64,000 nucleotides of DNA, taken from positions 393,255 through 457,254 of the forward strand of contig JANPWX010000644.1 in assembly GCA_024734555.1 (NCBI GenBank). The letters run 5' to 3'. Below, piece after piece: positions 51,001 through 61,640 of this stretch. Below the pieces are notes generated by a model. It was not told where the DNA came from, did not search any database, and worked only from the letters and a program-made list of their open reading frames with translations. This DNA comes from Trochalopteron elliotii. Its lineage: Eukaryota > Chordata > Aves > Passeriformes > Leiothrichidae. The first letter of the stretch is position 1. Every line of letters begins with the position of its first letter. The position numbers and the translations under genes are program-made.

Positions 51001-54000
51001 TTGAAATATTTCATTAACAGACCTGTTAGTTAACCTCAGTTCATGGAAAAATTACAGAGATTTACTGAGCACTACTGAAAGGCACTTTAAAATAACGTAA
51101 TCATCAGGCACAGTCAACATGGGATCCTGAGACAGGATGTTTGGGAATGGTTTAATGCTGTGCTGGGAGGAAGTTCAGACTGGACATTAGGAAGCATTTC
51201 CTTAGGAGATGGTGTTTAAACACTGAACAGGCTTCTTGGAGTGGTGGTCAATGCCCCAAGTCTGTCACTGATTAAGAGGCACTTGGGCAATGCCTTTAAT
51301 AACTTGCTGTAACTTGTCAGCCCCACATCAGTCAGGCAGCTGAACTAGGTGGTTGTTGTAGGTTCCCTCCTACTGAAACATCTATTCCAGTCTATTCTGC
51401 GCATATTTTATATGAGGGCCATGCTCCCACAGCAGAGTTTTATTCAGAAAGACACAAAGGACCTACTACTACAAATAAGAGTTTTTCAGGTCACTTGTAA
51501 GACTAGAATACACCATGAGACCACCTAAACTGATTTTATGCAATGTGTAGCCCTCAAAAGTTGGTGACCTGCAATACAGCAGTGTTCTCTGTGCTTTCCA
51601 TACACAATATCTAAAGATATCATCAAAAGTCAGCTACCACCTGCTGTCAATGCAGCCAACAATGTGGAGATGATGATCCATATGTCACATTAACATCACA
51701 TTCAGCAGTAAGCTAAAAAATCTGCTATTTTGCAACTTCACCATAGTTTAATTTTGGTTCACAAAAGTATAAATTATTTATCATTTTCCCCCTACATCTC
51801 TCCAACTGCCAAAATGCTGTGGACCAGAAACATGGCTGAGGTATATTTTTCAGCAAAGAAGACAGAAGGTTTTGAACAAACCTGTTTTTATAGCACAGAC
51901 CAAAGTATTTTACCCATTTTCCCCCAGCAGAGTTCAAAAACTGCATTTCATCAAATCTTCATTTGAAGATACCAGGACATGAAAAATATACGTTTCTTTA
52001 AACATGGAAGCCTTTCAGCAAAGGCTACCATGTCAAGGCTAACCACCAGAGTTTCAATTTAATAGCAGTGGAATCTAAAAGCTCGTTAGTGAACAAAAGA
52101 AGTCTCAGTCTTTTAGTTTGTCACAAAACAACATCCAGTAAAGGTGCCTGGTGTTGGCCTCTGGAGAGAACAATAAGAACTAAGTAAGTTGGTGGAAAGA
52201 AAATGGAGGCAGGCTCATTCAAAGCAGTGGGAGAAGTAGCTTCTTACTTCACCTGTCACATCTTATTTTAGATTTATAAAACCTAAGATTTCAAGCAGAG
52301 ATTTGACTTGATTTCTAATTGCCTCTTTGAAAGAAAGGCAATTCAGACACTCACATATTATGCTGAAACATTTCACGTGCTACTTTTGCTTCAACACGCA
52401 GTGTTTCAAAGGGCAGATCTTGATGGATTAGCTTTTTGGCATCCCTTGTAAGAGAACAGAAGTTATCCTAAAGAAAGGACATAAAAACTGTAACCACCTT
52501 CTCACAGCTATAGTGAACAGATAAAAGCACAGCAAACACTAAATATTAGTCAAAACCACAAAGATCATCTACTATAAACCCTAAATACACCAATTTTACT
52601 ATTGGAGTGTCTTACTATTATCATAGGAGCTCTATAGATCATCACTGTTTTAATGGACAGATGCAATGCCCAGTCAAATCAATAGGCATTTTTCCATCAG
52701 AAACAGTATTTATTAATTAAACTGCCCAGGCTTTCCCTACATGGTACTACATACAATCTTGCTACTGTTATATACTCATCTACATATCTTGTTTCCCAGA
52801 GAGTGGTGTCTTCACTTACAGATAAGCTCTACTGTAATAGATCAAAGCAAAAAAAAAGGTATTGAATATTTAATAAATAAAAATTGGCCACCCTGGACCA
52901 GAATCCGAGGTTCTGTGTAACTCAGATTTACTCGTAAATAAGAAATTGTTACGAGATGAAATTACATTTCAAATGTCATGTAGAAAATATTTCTAACTAA
53001 ATTACTTCAGCTACAAAATCATATTGAAGAAAAATTCTGCATTGCACCAATATTGCTTTGTAGCCATACACACCTCTGCTGGTTTTTGGTCACAAGAACA
53101 AGAATGGGCACCAGATGGGTAAAACATCTGTGATCACAAACAGTTCTGACATTTAGAGTATTGAGATTATGAGATTTACTGAAGAGCATGAAACACAAGC
53201 AAGCTATTAAGGAGTGCTGCAGCTGAATGTGCTCATAGATTTTATTCAACAACAAACTGATTCTGCTGTAAACCACCAGAAAATATGCCTTATACACGCT
53301 TTCATTTTCAGACTCTACTCGCACAAAGACTGTGGCTGCATCTACATTACCAGGCAAGAGCAGCTGAGGAGGAACAGATCTGTACAGTAACAAAAATGGC
53401 ACCAAGGTCCCAACAGCCCCATCATCTGTTTCTGAACTTGTATTTCTAGACTAGAATGTCCTCTAGCTCCACAGACCTAAAGCCTGAAAGCAGGTGGAAG
53501 ACAGCACAAGGTTTACTTTTGTCTGAAAGGAAATCTGAGAGCATTCTGCCATAGCACCAGTGTGTGCAGAGATCAGCTCCCAAAGACTATTCCAAATGTG
53601 CGCTAACAAAAAGGGAAAAAAAACTGTCTCTTCTCCCCTATTAAAAAAGAACAACTGGGCAAGGACACAACCCGTAGAACTTTTTGGGTTTAGATCTGAA
53701 AAATGCTTACGTTTGTTGGTTTCCAGTCATTCAGTTTATTGTCCAAAACTACATCATAACAGAAAGCTCCAGAGATCACTGCAGTTCCAATCCAAAGATA
53801 AAAATATTCATGTTAGTAACAAAGTATGTATTTCACAATCATACTATATTCTTACAACAAAAAGAATGAAAAGAAAAAGAAAAACTGAATTATCTCTAGA
53901 AACTCATCATAATACAAAAGTTTTCAGCTCTGATTATACTATAAAATGGCAGATTGAATTTGTGCTTGAATTGAATAGTTTCAATTTCACTGAATGAGAA

Positions 54001-57000
54001 AGCAATTTGAAAGGAGTTTTAATGCAATGTCAGTATAATAGAATCCCAATAAAGAGGGGGAAAAATACACTGCTTCACAAAACTGCATCTAACACTGCAG
54101 AAAAAAACCAAAACCACTCACGTTAAAAATACTTCACCATTTTTCCATTGTATTCCTCATAAAATAGATGTAAGCTAATAAATGGTAAAGAGGAATTTCT
54201 TCTATAGAGAAATCAGACAATATTAGAGCTGTTATCCATGACACAACATGGCACAAATTTCTGGTAAAAGCAACACAAACTTCTCTGAACACTCTTTTGT
54301 GTATATTGAGTTATGGGTATTTAGAAATCAAGTCTATGAACCCAGTAAGATCACACTATTTCTGTACACGCAGTATAATGATATAGCTGAGTATAGCCAA
54401 GATTATTCCAAATTCTGGTAGAACTGAAATATTTACCTGTACTTATCAGCCACTACAAATGTTAAAATTGCTAAAAAAAGAAGCAGTTATAGCACTCCAG
54501 ACAGCAACCAACCTTCTCATATATTAAATGCATAATTATGCATGTTTTGGTATTGAAACAACTTCTTCTCTTGCGCATTTTCTCCCTTTTCTAAATCTTA
54601 AATCAGATCACAGATTAGCAGAAGTTGTTAATAAGCTTGTTTGTACCTCAACAAGCTTCCAATTTGGTGTTGACGTTGTCATTTTTAGTAACTCAAGTGC
54701 GGGACAAGCTTATCAGTTATTAGAGCGAATTCCACAGAAACATGTCATACCACATCTAGAAACCTTGCTCATGTCACTTCACAATACAGAGGTTTAGTTA
54801 CTAATTTCAGCTCCAAAATCCTAAGTGGTCTGAAACCCAGTGGCCACACAGACCAATTTTCTCAACACTGATAACAAAATTGTTTTCAGTGCAGTTATTA
54901 TAAATTAAAGGTAACTACAAAAGCATGTAATACACATATCAATGCTAAGTACCATCAATCATCAGAAAAAGAGCCTATAATTTTTTTCTAAGTTTGATTA
55001 TTAAACACTCACTTGAGAAGCAGCAAAAGACAATAAATATAAAACACTTTTATCACCTGGCACTTCTGGAGCTTTAACTAGGTTGACTGAGTAGTCACCC
55101 TTGAACGCTCGCTTTAGCACACACGCCATGATCATGGCACAGGAACGCCAATATGCCTGCAAAGAGAATTTCAGAACATGAATTTATTGCCTAAAAGCTA
55201 ATTCTTAAAAAAAACCCTCAAAACTTAACTGGATGATGCACAAACCTAGCTGCCAACCCAAGCATTTCACCCCTGGAATTGTTCAAGGCCAGGTTGGACA
55301 GGGCTATGAGCAACTTGGTCTAGTGGAAGGCAGCCCTGCCCACAGCAGGGGGTGGAGCTTCTAATGTCCCTTCCAATCCTAGATTTTCCATGATTCTATG
55401 ATTACTTTCTTTAGTATTTAAACTTCTATTTAGAGATGCTTCTCCGAACAGAATCAAATAAAAAAAATCAAAACTGCACTTAGAATGCAAGCCAGTTGTA
55501 ACTCTGGAGATATTCAAATCTGAAATCATAGAATAGTACAACAATTGAAAGGAAAGCCAACAATTCACCTAGCCCACACACTGGTCCAGCTAATGATAGC
55601 CATGATGCACCATTAAAAAAACATTTAAAATGTCTGAACTTTAATGACAAGAAAGTTCAAGAAAGCAGACAGGCATTGAAAGCAGACAGGTGCACACAGA
55701 ATCAAGTGGTCATAATCAGAGCCACCTCCAATGAGATAAGGTACAGAGAACTAGGGTCACCTACAATGGAACAAGATAATGACTTACCTTGTTTACTTCC
55801 TCTGGATCTTCATCTTTGAAGGTAAAGAACTGAATTTCACATGACTTGGTCAGGGGTCTGTACATGTCCCATATTTCACCATCCACAAAAGCCAGAACAG
55901 AGTTCTTGCAATGCCATTCGCCTAAATCTAAAGTAAAAAAACCCTAAAGTATTAGTTATTAACCATATTTCTCAGGATCAGCAGTTCAGACTGCTGCATT
56001 TTTAACAACTGCAAGTTTCATATTTATAAATGACTTGGAAGTATGAACAGTGAAAAAAGCCTCCAAAAATTAACTGTTTCTATTTCAGTTGGCAGCACAA
56101 CATTCACCACGAGGGGCTAGTTCAGAAGTCCATCCACTTACGCATAGCACAGTTGTATGGTGTAGACAGAGCCTTGTTCATGACAAACACACTGCCAGGA
56201 TGCAACTTCCCAGTGTACTTCACTTCAATTTTCTCAATTCGTGGGTGAAGAGACAATTGTCTCTCTTTCTCTTTGGTGAAGAGCTCATTACGCATCCGAA
56301 CCACCTCATCAGGTGTCAGCTGAGAGACAGATGGTGTGGAGATGTACCCTGGTGACAGGAGAGATACGGAGTAAGCAGTAATCCTGGAGTAAGCAACCCA
56401 GGGGTGGGTCGAGCAGAGCATCCTTCTTATGAGGAAAGGCTAAGGGAGCTGGGCCTGTTCAGCCTAAAGAGATGACTGAGAGGGGACCTCATCAATGTCT
56501 GTCAGTGCCTGCAGGGAGAGGTCAGAGGATGGATAATGCACTGCTCAGTGGTGCCAAGCAATAGGACGAGAAGCAAGGGGCAGAAATGGATGCACGGGAA
56601 GTTCCACCTGAACATGCGGAAGAACTTTCCTGTACAGTGACCAAGCACTGGAACAGATTGTCCAGAGAGGGTGTGAAGTCTCCCTAACTGTAGCTATTTC
56701 AGAACCATCTGGATGCAATCCCATGCTATGTACTCTGGGATGATCCTACTTCAGCAGAGAGGTTGGACCAGGTGGTCCACCACCACTGTGGTCCCTTCCA
56801 ACCTCAACCATTCTGTGCCCCATTCTGACTTTTCAAAGCCTTTTTATAAGGTGTTGATTTCTACAACACTACCCATCACCCAACTGTCTGTCTCAGTATG
56901 TACAAGGCAGCACTTCTGCAGCTCCAGCAAGAGACCACACTGGGCCCCTGCAGTGTCTGCACAAAGTCTCAACAGGAGACTCTGAGGCAATAAAAGGCGT

Positions 57001-57672
57001 CAAAAAGATGATGAGGGGTCTCGATCATCTCTTTTATGAGGAGAGACTGTGGGAGTTGGGCCTGTTTAGTTTGGAGAGGAAAAGACTGAGAGGGAACCTC
57101 ATTAATGTATATAAATAACTCAAAGGGGGGTGCCAAGAGGTTGATGCCAGACTCCTTTCAGTGGTGACCAGTAACAGGACGAGAAGCAATGGCCATAAAT
57201 TAAAAACCAAGAAGTTCCACTTCAACATGAAGAAGAACTTGTTTTCATGAAGAGGGGCAGAGCACTGGAATAAGCTGCCCTGGGAAGGTGTGGAGTGTCT
57301 CCCCCTGGACACATTCCAAATCCACCTAGACACGTTCCTGTGTCACCTGCTCGTGGTGACCCTGCCCTGGTAGGGGACTTGAACTGGATGATCTCCCAAA
57401 GTCCCTTCCAACCTCAACTACTCTGTGATTCTATGCGAAAGTTAAAGTCGTTCCCTGGCTGCAAAGGCCCTTCCCTCAGACAGGCCAACTCCCCCGCAGC
57501 CTTATAAGGGGCACCTCAGCCCCTGAAATCACTGCCGCAGTAAGAACCCGAGCTCGGCCCGGCTCCGCATTCGCGGCTCCCGGCTCCTTCCCGCAGACTC
57601 GGCTCCCTCCGGCTCCCTCCTGCACTCACGGCTTCCGGCCCGCAGCCCACGGGCGACAGACGGCCCCGCCAT
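47963..57672 (-). CDS. MRPL39: Mitochondrial ribosomal protein L39 (mL39), ten exons
   Basis: A structural protein of the large subunit of the mitochondrial ribosome, made in the cytosol and imported. Exons (high to low): 57672-57630, 56348-56142, 55927-55788, 55156-55057, 53778-53711, 52467-52355, 50844-50779, 49633-49480, 48781-48734, 48049-47963. All introns are GT-AG, and the exons join in one frame of 1026 bases, 341 codons plus stop, close to the human 338. Residues about 55-125 form the TGS-like domain related to the threonyl-tRNA synthetase N-terminus ([34 protein letters not shown]), followed by the synthetase-like region ([18 protein letters not shown]). The synthetase catalytic core is absent, as in the family. 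The short Arg-rich first exon fits an import signal. The C-terminus is acidic ([19 protein letters not shown]). No defects are seen. Confidence 0.97.
48734..48781 (-). CDS. MRPL39: MRPL39 exon 9
   Basis: 48 bases, sixteen whole codons: [16 protein letters not shown]. Acceptor CACACAG, donor GTAAGT. Skipping it would keep the frame. Confidence 0.93.
48970..49125 (+). repeat. CR1 3' end in MRPL39 intron 8
   Basis: The sense CR1 tail (ATCCCTGGGAAGTGTTCATG, CCTGGTCCAGTGGAAGGTG, ending CATTCCATGGTTCTATGATT) is antisense to MRPL39. The rest of intron 8 shows nothing else. Confidence 0.9.
49480..49633 (-). CDS. MRPL39: MRPL39 exon 8
   Basis: 154 bases, acceptor CCTCCAG, donor GTAAGT, ends in phase 0. 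Encodes [20 protein letters not shown] through GVSLPVCLK. Confidence 0.95.
50779..50844 (-). CDS. MRPL39: MRPL39 exon 7
   Basis: 66 bases, acceptor GTCCAG, donor GTGAGC, phase 2 in and out. Encodes [20 protein letters not shown] plus H. Too short to be found as an open frame alone. Confidence 0.92.
   Translation of the reverse strand: MQNGDDRKKSFSEYGGNCTIT
51125..51400 (+). repeat. CR1 3' region in MRPL39 intron 6
   Basis: It contains CTGGGAGGAAGTTCAGACTG, GACATTAGGAAGCATTTCC and GTAGGTTCCCTCCTACTGAA. This is a diverged sense CR1 3' region that ends near TCTATTCCAGTCTATTCT. Confidence 0.8.
52355..52467 (-). CDS. MRPL39: MRPL39 exon 6
   Basis: 113 bases, acceptor CTTTAG, donor GTGAGT, phase 2 out. 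Encodes [20 protein letters not shown] through AREMFQHN. Confidence 0.95.
53711..53778 (-). CDS. MRPL39: MRPL39 exon 5
   Basis: 68 bases, acceptor CTGCAG, donor GTAAGC. Encodes [20 protein letters not shown] plus PTN, with the first codon shared with exon 4. Confidence 0.95.
55057..55156 (-). CDS. MRPL39: MRPL39 exon 4
   Basis: 100 bases, acceptor TTTGCAG, donor GTGATA (weaker than the others), phase 1 out. Encodes [20 protein letters not shown] and [12 protein letters not shown]. Confidence 0.95.
55254..55405 (+). repeat. CR1 3' end in MRPL39 intron 3
   Basis: Starts with CATTTCACCCCTGGAATTG and runs through GGCCAGGTTGGACAGGGC to the tail TTCCATGATTCTATGATT. Confidence 0.9.
55522..55615 (-). 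repeat. Short CR1 3' fragment, antisense, in MRPL39 intron 3
   Basis: AAATCATAGAATAGTACAAC opens with the reverse complement of a CR1 tail; it lies about 110 bases from a sense CR1 tail, forming a tail-to-tail pair. Confidence 0.65.
55788..55927 (-). CDS. MRPL39: MRPL39 exon 3
   Basis: 140 bases, acceptor TTTACTTTAG, donor GTAAGT, ends in phase 0. Encodes [18 protein letters not shown] through DEDPEEVNK. Confidence 0.95.
56142..56348 (-). CDS. MRPL39: MRPL39 exon 2
   Basis: 207 bases, phase 1 in and phase 1 out. Encodes [20 protein letters not shown] through [10 protein letters not shown], including the start of the TGS-like domain. Donor GTAAGT. Confidence 0.95.
56395..56825 (+). repeat. 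CR1 3' region in MRPL39 intron 1
   Basis: Shows the CR1 order GAGGAAAGGCTAAGGGAGCT, GGGCCTGTTCAGCC, GAGAGGGGACCTCATCAATG, and GTGGTCCCTTCCAACCTCA. It ends in CATTCTGTG. Confidence 0.95.
57005..57437 (+). repeat. Second CR1 3' region in MRPL39 intron 1
   Basis: Same CR1 order as the copy at 56395, less diverged (GGGCCTGTTTAGTTTGGAG, AGTCCCTTCCAACCTCAAC), ending CTCTGTGATTCTATG about 235 bases from coding exon 1. Two tandem-orientation copies share this intron. Confidence 0.95.
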
Positions 57673-57800
57673 GCTCCACGGCCCTGCCACGGTGCCGTCT
57701 CCCGCAGTTCCGCCGGAAACACCGGCAACAGACGCGCAGTTCCGCTGCTGCTTCGCGCGCGGCCACCGGGCGGCAGGAGTCTCCCGGGTCCCGGCTGTCA
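57480..57800 (-). promoter_or_regulatory. MRPL39: MRPL39 CpG-rich promoter with ETS/GABP-like sites
   Basis: A CpG-dense stretch covers exon 1 and its upstream side. CCGGAA lies at 57713-57718 on the plus strand and TTCCGG at 57634-57639. There is no TATA box. GABP (NRF-2) sites of this type are usual for nuclear genes of mitochondrial proteins (family knowledge). Transcription start is expected within about 100 bases upstream of the ATG at 57672. Confidence 0.7.
57630..57672 (-). CDS. MRPL39: MRPL39 exon 1 (coding part)
   Basis: Encodes [14 protein letters not shown] plus one base, followed by the donor GTGAGT (57629-57624). The ATG at 57672 is the only in-frame start before exon 2 and lies in the CpG-rich promoter. 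Confidence 0.9.
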
Positions 57801-57835
57801 CCGCTGCCTTCAGCAGCCCTGGCACAACTCAGAGC

Positions 57836-57890
57836 CACAGAATGTATTCTGCGTTGGAAGGGACCTGCAACGATCATCGGAGGATCTCAT
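57836..57890 (-). repeat. Short CR1 tail fragment, antisense
   Basis: CGTTGGAAGGGACCTGCAAC and CGATCATC are the reverse complement of a CR1 3' end, about 165 bases upstream of the MRPL39 start codon. Confidence 0.65.
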
Positions 57891-57919
57891 CCTGGTGAGT
57901 GAGAGACTGGATATGCCCC

Positions 57920-58535
57920 GGCCATGTGTGCTCGGAGCCCAGAAACCCCCGTGTGCTGAGCTGCATCCAAAGCCCCGTGGGCAGCAGGGCAGGGAGGAGA
58001 TTCTGCCCCTCTGCTCCGCTCTGCTGAGACCCCACCTGCAGGGCGCATTCAGCTCTAGGCTCCCAGCACAGCAAGGACAGGGACCTGCTGGAGCCAAGTC
58101 CAAAGGAGGACACCGATATTATCAAAGGGATGGAAAACTTATGCTGTGAGGAAAGGCTGAGAGAACTGGGGCTGTTCAGCCTGGAAGAGAGAAAGCTTTA
58201 GGTCATCCTAATTGCATCCTGAAGAAAACTTACAGAAAAGAGAGTCAATACTATTTACCAGAACTTGCAGTGACAGAAGAAGGAGAAATGGCCTCAATTG
58301 AAAGAGAGTAGGTTTAGATTAGATATAAGGAAAAAATTCTTCCCTGTGAGGGTGGGTGAGGGTATGGTAGAGGTTGCCCAAAGAATCTGTGGCTTCCTCA
58401 TCCCTGGAAGTTTTCATAGTCAGGCATGGGGCGTGGAGTAACCTGGTCTAAATGTCCCTGTCCATGGCAAGGAATTGAAATGAGATGATTTTCAAGGTCC
58501 TTTACAACCCACACCACTCTATGAATCTATGACTC
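57920..58535 (+). repeat. CR1 3' region upstream of MRPL39
   Basis: Contains CTGCATCCAAAGCCCCGTGG, GACCCCACCTGCAGGGCGC and the tail TCTATGAATCTATGA. It is a longer copy than its neighbours, with the pattern broken near 58200-58300, suggesting an internal indel. Confidence 0.9.
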
Positions 58536-58609
58536 TGATTGCAGTCCAGCTCCTGGCCCTGCACAGGAAAACGCCAAGAATCCCACCACCATGTGTCTGA
58601 GACAGAGGT

Positions 58610-58790
58610 GGTGGAATCACACCATCTTTGCCCAGAGAAGTTCTGGAGTCTCCCTCACTGGAGATATTCCACAATCATCTGGACACAATCCTGTGCCATG
58701 TGTTCTGGGATGACCCTGCTTGAGCAGGGTGGTTGGAACAGGTAGTGCCTTCCAACCTGACCCACTCTGTGATTCTATGATTCTGTGAGC
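58610..58790 (+). repeat. CR1 3' end fragment
   Basis: Ends CCTTCCAACCTGACCCACTC then TGTGATTCTATGATTCTGTG, the typical CR1 tail repeats. Confidence 0.9.
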
Positions 58791-58859
58791 TCTGACAGTC
58801 TTGGTGCTGTGACCAGTGCCCTGGAGAGTAGTTCTAAACATTACTCTAAGGCAGGAACG

Positions 58860-59700
58860 TCATCACAGAATGTTGTACCTCCACCACTCACTGTCTGCTC
58901 CGCTTTGCTATCACTGCCCATCTGCACTGAGTTTGCCTGGCTAGGCTTTGGGAAGTGAAATGGGGTAGCTACAGGGGAACACCCCGGTATTTTTATCTGA
59001 GAAACTGCCAGAAGCTTTCCTGGTGTCCAACAGGGCCAATACCAACTGGATCTAAGGCAGACCCACTACTGGCCAAGGTAAACTGTCAGCAATAGTGGTA
59101 GTGCTCAGGGATAACAGATTTAAGAAGGAAAAAAAGTTACTCTTCAGCAGCAGTTGTAGGCAGATAAGAAAGGACTGGGAATGTATGAGAGGAAAAGCCC
59201 TGCAGACACCAAGGTCAGTGCAGATGGAGAGGGAGAACATGCTCCAGGCACCAGAGCAGAGGTTCTACTGCCCACACTGGAAAAGTGTGAGTCCTCATGA
59301 GGAGCAAGCAGCAGAGACAATGTATGACAAACTGACTGCAGCCCTCATTCTCCATCCTCCTGCTTACTGAGGAGGGGAGGAGGTAGAGAAATCAGGAGTG
59401 AAACTGAACCCAGAGAAGAAGGGAGAGATGAGGGAAGACTCATTTTTATTTCTCACTTCCCTACTCTGATTTGTCAATAAATTAAATGAACTTTCCTCAG
59501 TTTTGTCTGGTTTGCTGGTGGTGGTCATTTGTGCATGATCTCTCAACCCGCAAGCCTTTCACTATATTTTCCCTGTTCAGTTGAGGAGGGGAGTGACAGA
59601 GTGGTTTTGGGGAGAACTTGGTGTCCAGCTAAGGCCAACCCCTCACACCTCCCAACTGTCCTTCCTCCCCAAAAGTTTGAACACAAGCAGAAACTAGCTG
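58860..59700 (+). repeat. Interspersed repeat, LTR-like, family not named
   Basis: A block with GGAGGAGGTAGAGAAATCAG, a poly(A) signal AATAAA at 59476-59481, and a downstream GAGGAGGGGAGTGACAGAG stretch. I recognise this arrangement as a common avian interspersed repeat, probably retroviral LTR or ERV-derived, but cannot name the family. No frame in it looks coding. Confidence 0.4.
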
Positions 59701-60645
59701 CTGCCCATGTAGGAAAACCATGGTTCACATTAAAACAATAAATTTATGAAATAACTCAAGAGTTCATTTTGATGCTTTACAACTTAGCTGATGATGGTCT
59801 TCATCACAGTCTTCAGCTGGCAACGATAGAAGTGGCCATCATGAAGCCAGTGTCAGATATTTACACTGAATTAGTGTCATTAAGAGCTAAAGCATGTAAT
59901 TAAACTCAGCATCAAAATAATAAAAGACATGGAATTTTCCACCATGGAAACATCTGTTGAGCAGTGGGAGAGCTGGGTCCCCTTGGTACCTGGCACTGGC
60001 TTCCTTCATCACCAGGGCTCCCATCCATAAAACTAGGGGTGTGAGTATGGTAGCTATATGTGCCCTTTGTTACATTATTTGATAGGTTAAGAATTTCAGC
60101 AAGTCAATCATCCTGCTTCCTCATTTTTAAAATGAGTTAAATACAAGTCACTTAGAATTATGCTAATATTTATGTAATTACAGCTCAACTACACCATTTC
60201 TCCTCAAGGAATCATATGCAGTCAATGATAACATGACAATCATTTTGGTTTAAATAGTTAAAAAAACATAAGCGAAACAAGATTACTAGTGTAGGGCATA
60301 AAAAGAACACTTTAGTATTCTATGAGTAGATAAATGCAGCATGTTCAGAGGATGAAAGACAAAAACAAACCTGTTCTGTCTCTCTGAGGGAGTATAGAAC
60401 GACGGGAGTAAAGTTCTGCTTAATACTGCACACTGTACAATGTACTGAATGCAAGGTCACTGAAGTGATACAAATTACAGGATCAGTACTGGTGAAAGGT
60501 AATGTTTTATTTGCATGATTCACATTATTTCTTATACTAATTTCCATGCACAAGTGAAGTGAGAGCAGTAATCCATGGCCAGAAGCAGCAACAGCCTTGT
60601 AAAACAACATGCAGTGTAATTACATCTTAAGAGGTGTATTCTTCA
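59701..60645. other. Intergenic sequence, nothing recognised
   Basis: AT-rich, no gene or clear repeat. Confidence 0.4.
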
Positions 60646-60647
60646 TA

Positions 60648-61640
60648 ATACCACAGAATTATAGAATCATGGAATCATTAAAGTTGGAAAAGACCTCCAA
60701 GAGCATCAAGTCCAATCTTTAACTGAATACCATCACATCTGCTAAACCATATCACAAAGTACCACATCTACTCATTTTCTGAACACTTTCACCACTTCCC
60801 TGTGCAGCCTGTTTCAATGCTTTGCAACCCTTTTGGTGACAAAATTTTTCCTAATATCCAACTTGAACCTCCCCTGGCACGACTTAAGACCATTTTCTCC
60901 TGTCCTATCACTTGTTACTTGGGAGTAGAGACCAACCTGGCTACACCATCCTGGGAGGTAGGTGGTAGAGAATTATAAGATCTCCCCTGAGCCTTCTTTT
61001 CTCCAGGCCAAACAGCTCCAGGTTCCTCAGCCACCCCTCATCAGACTTGAGCTCCAGACCCTTCCCCAGCTTCATTGCCCTTCTGGACGTGTTCCAGCAC
61101 ATTAAGGAGCCCAGAACTGAACACAGGATTTGAGATGTGGCCTAACCAGTGCTGAGTGCAGGTGACGGTTGCTGCCCTGGTCCTGCTGGCCATTCTTTTT
61201 CTGACACAAGCCAGGTGATACTGGCTTTCTTGGCCACCTGGGCATGTGCTGGCTCATGTTCAGCTGCTTTAACCAGCATCCCCAGGTCCTTCTGCTTTCC
61301 AGCCACTCTGCCCCATCATGTCCTGCAGGGGGTTGTTGTGACCTAAGGGCTGGACCTGATAATTGGCCTGGTTGAACCTCAGACCACTGGCCTCAGCCCA
61401 TTGATCTAGTCTGTCTGGATCCCTCTTGAAGACCCTTCCTGCCCTCCAGCAGAACGACATTCCCACCCAACTTGGTGTTATCTGCAACTGACTGACGATG
61501 CACTCATCCAGATCATTACAAAGATATGAAATAGGGTTGTCACCAATATTGAGCCCTGGGGACACCACTTGTGACCAGTTGCCAACTGCATTTAACACCA
61601 CTCATCAGAACTCTCTGGGCTCTGCCATACAGGCATTTTT
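60648..61640 (-). repeat. 5'-truncated CR1 LINE, antisense, with RT C-terminal remnant
   Basis: Begins with the reverse complement of a CR1 tail (AGAATTATAGAATCATGGAA). The minus strand keeps a 110-residue open piece (61269-61601) with DRLDQWAEASGLRFNQANY, the same C-terminal RT block as in the copy at 19.0 kb. The ADDT-type box is altered to ADNT near 61485. Truncated and dead. Confidence 0.92.

Noticed and set aside
53560..53997. 145-residue open frame, plus strand
   Set aside because: It lies antisense across MRPL39 exon 5 and its introns and has no motif.
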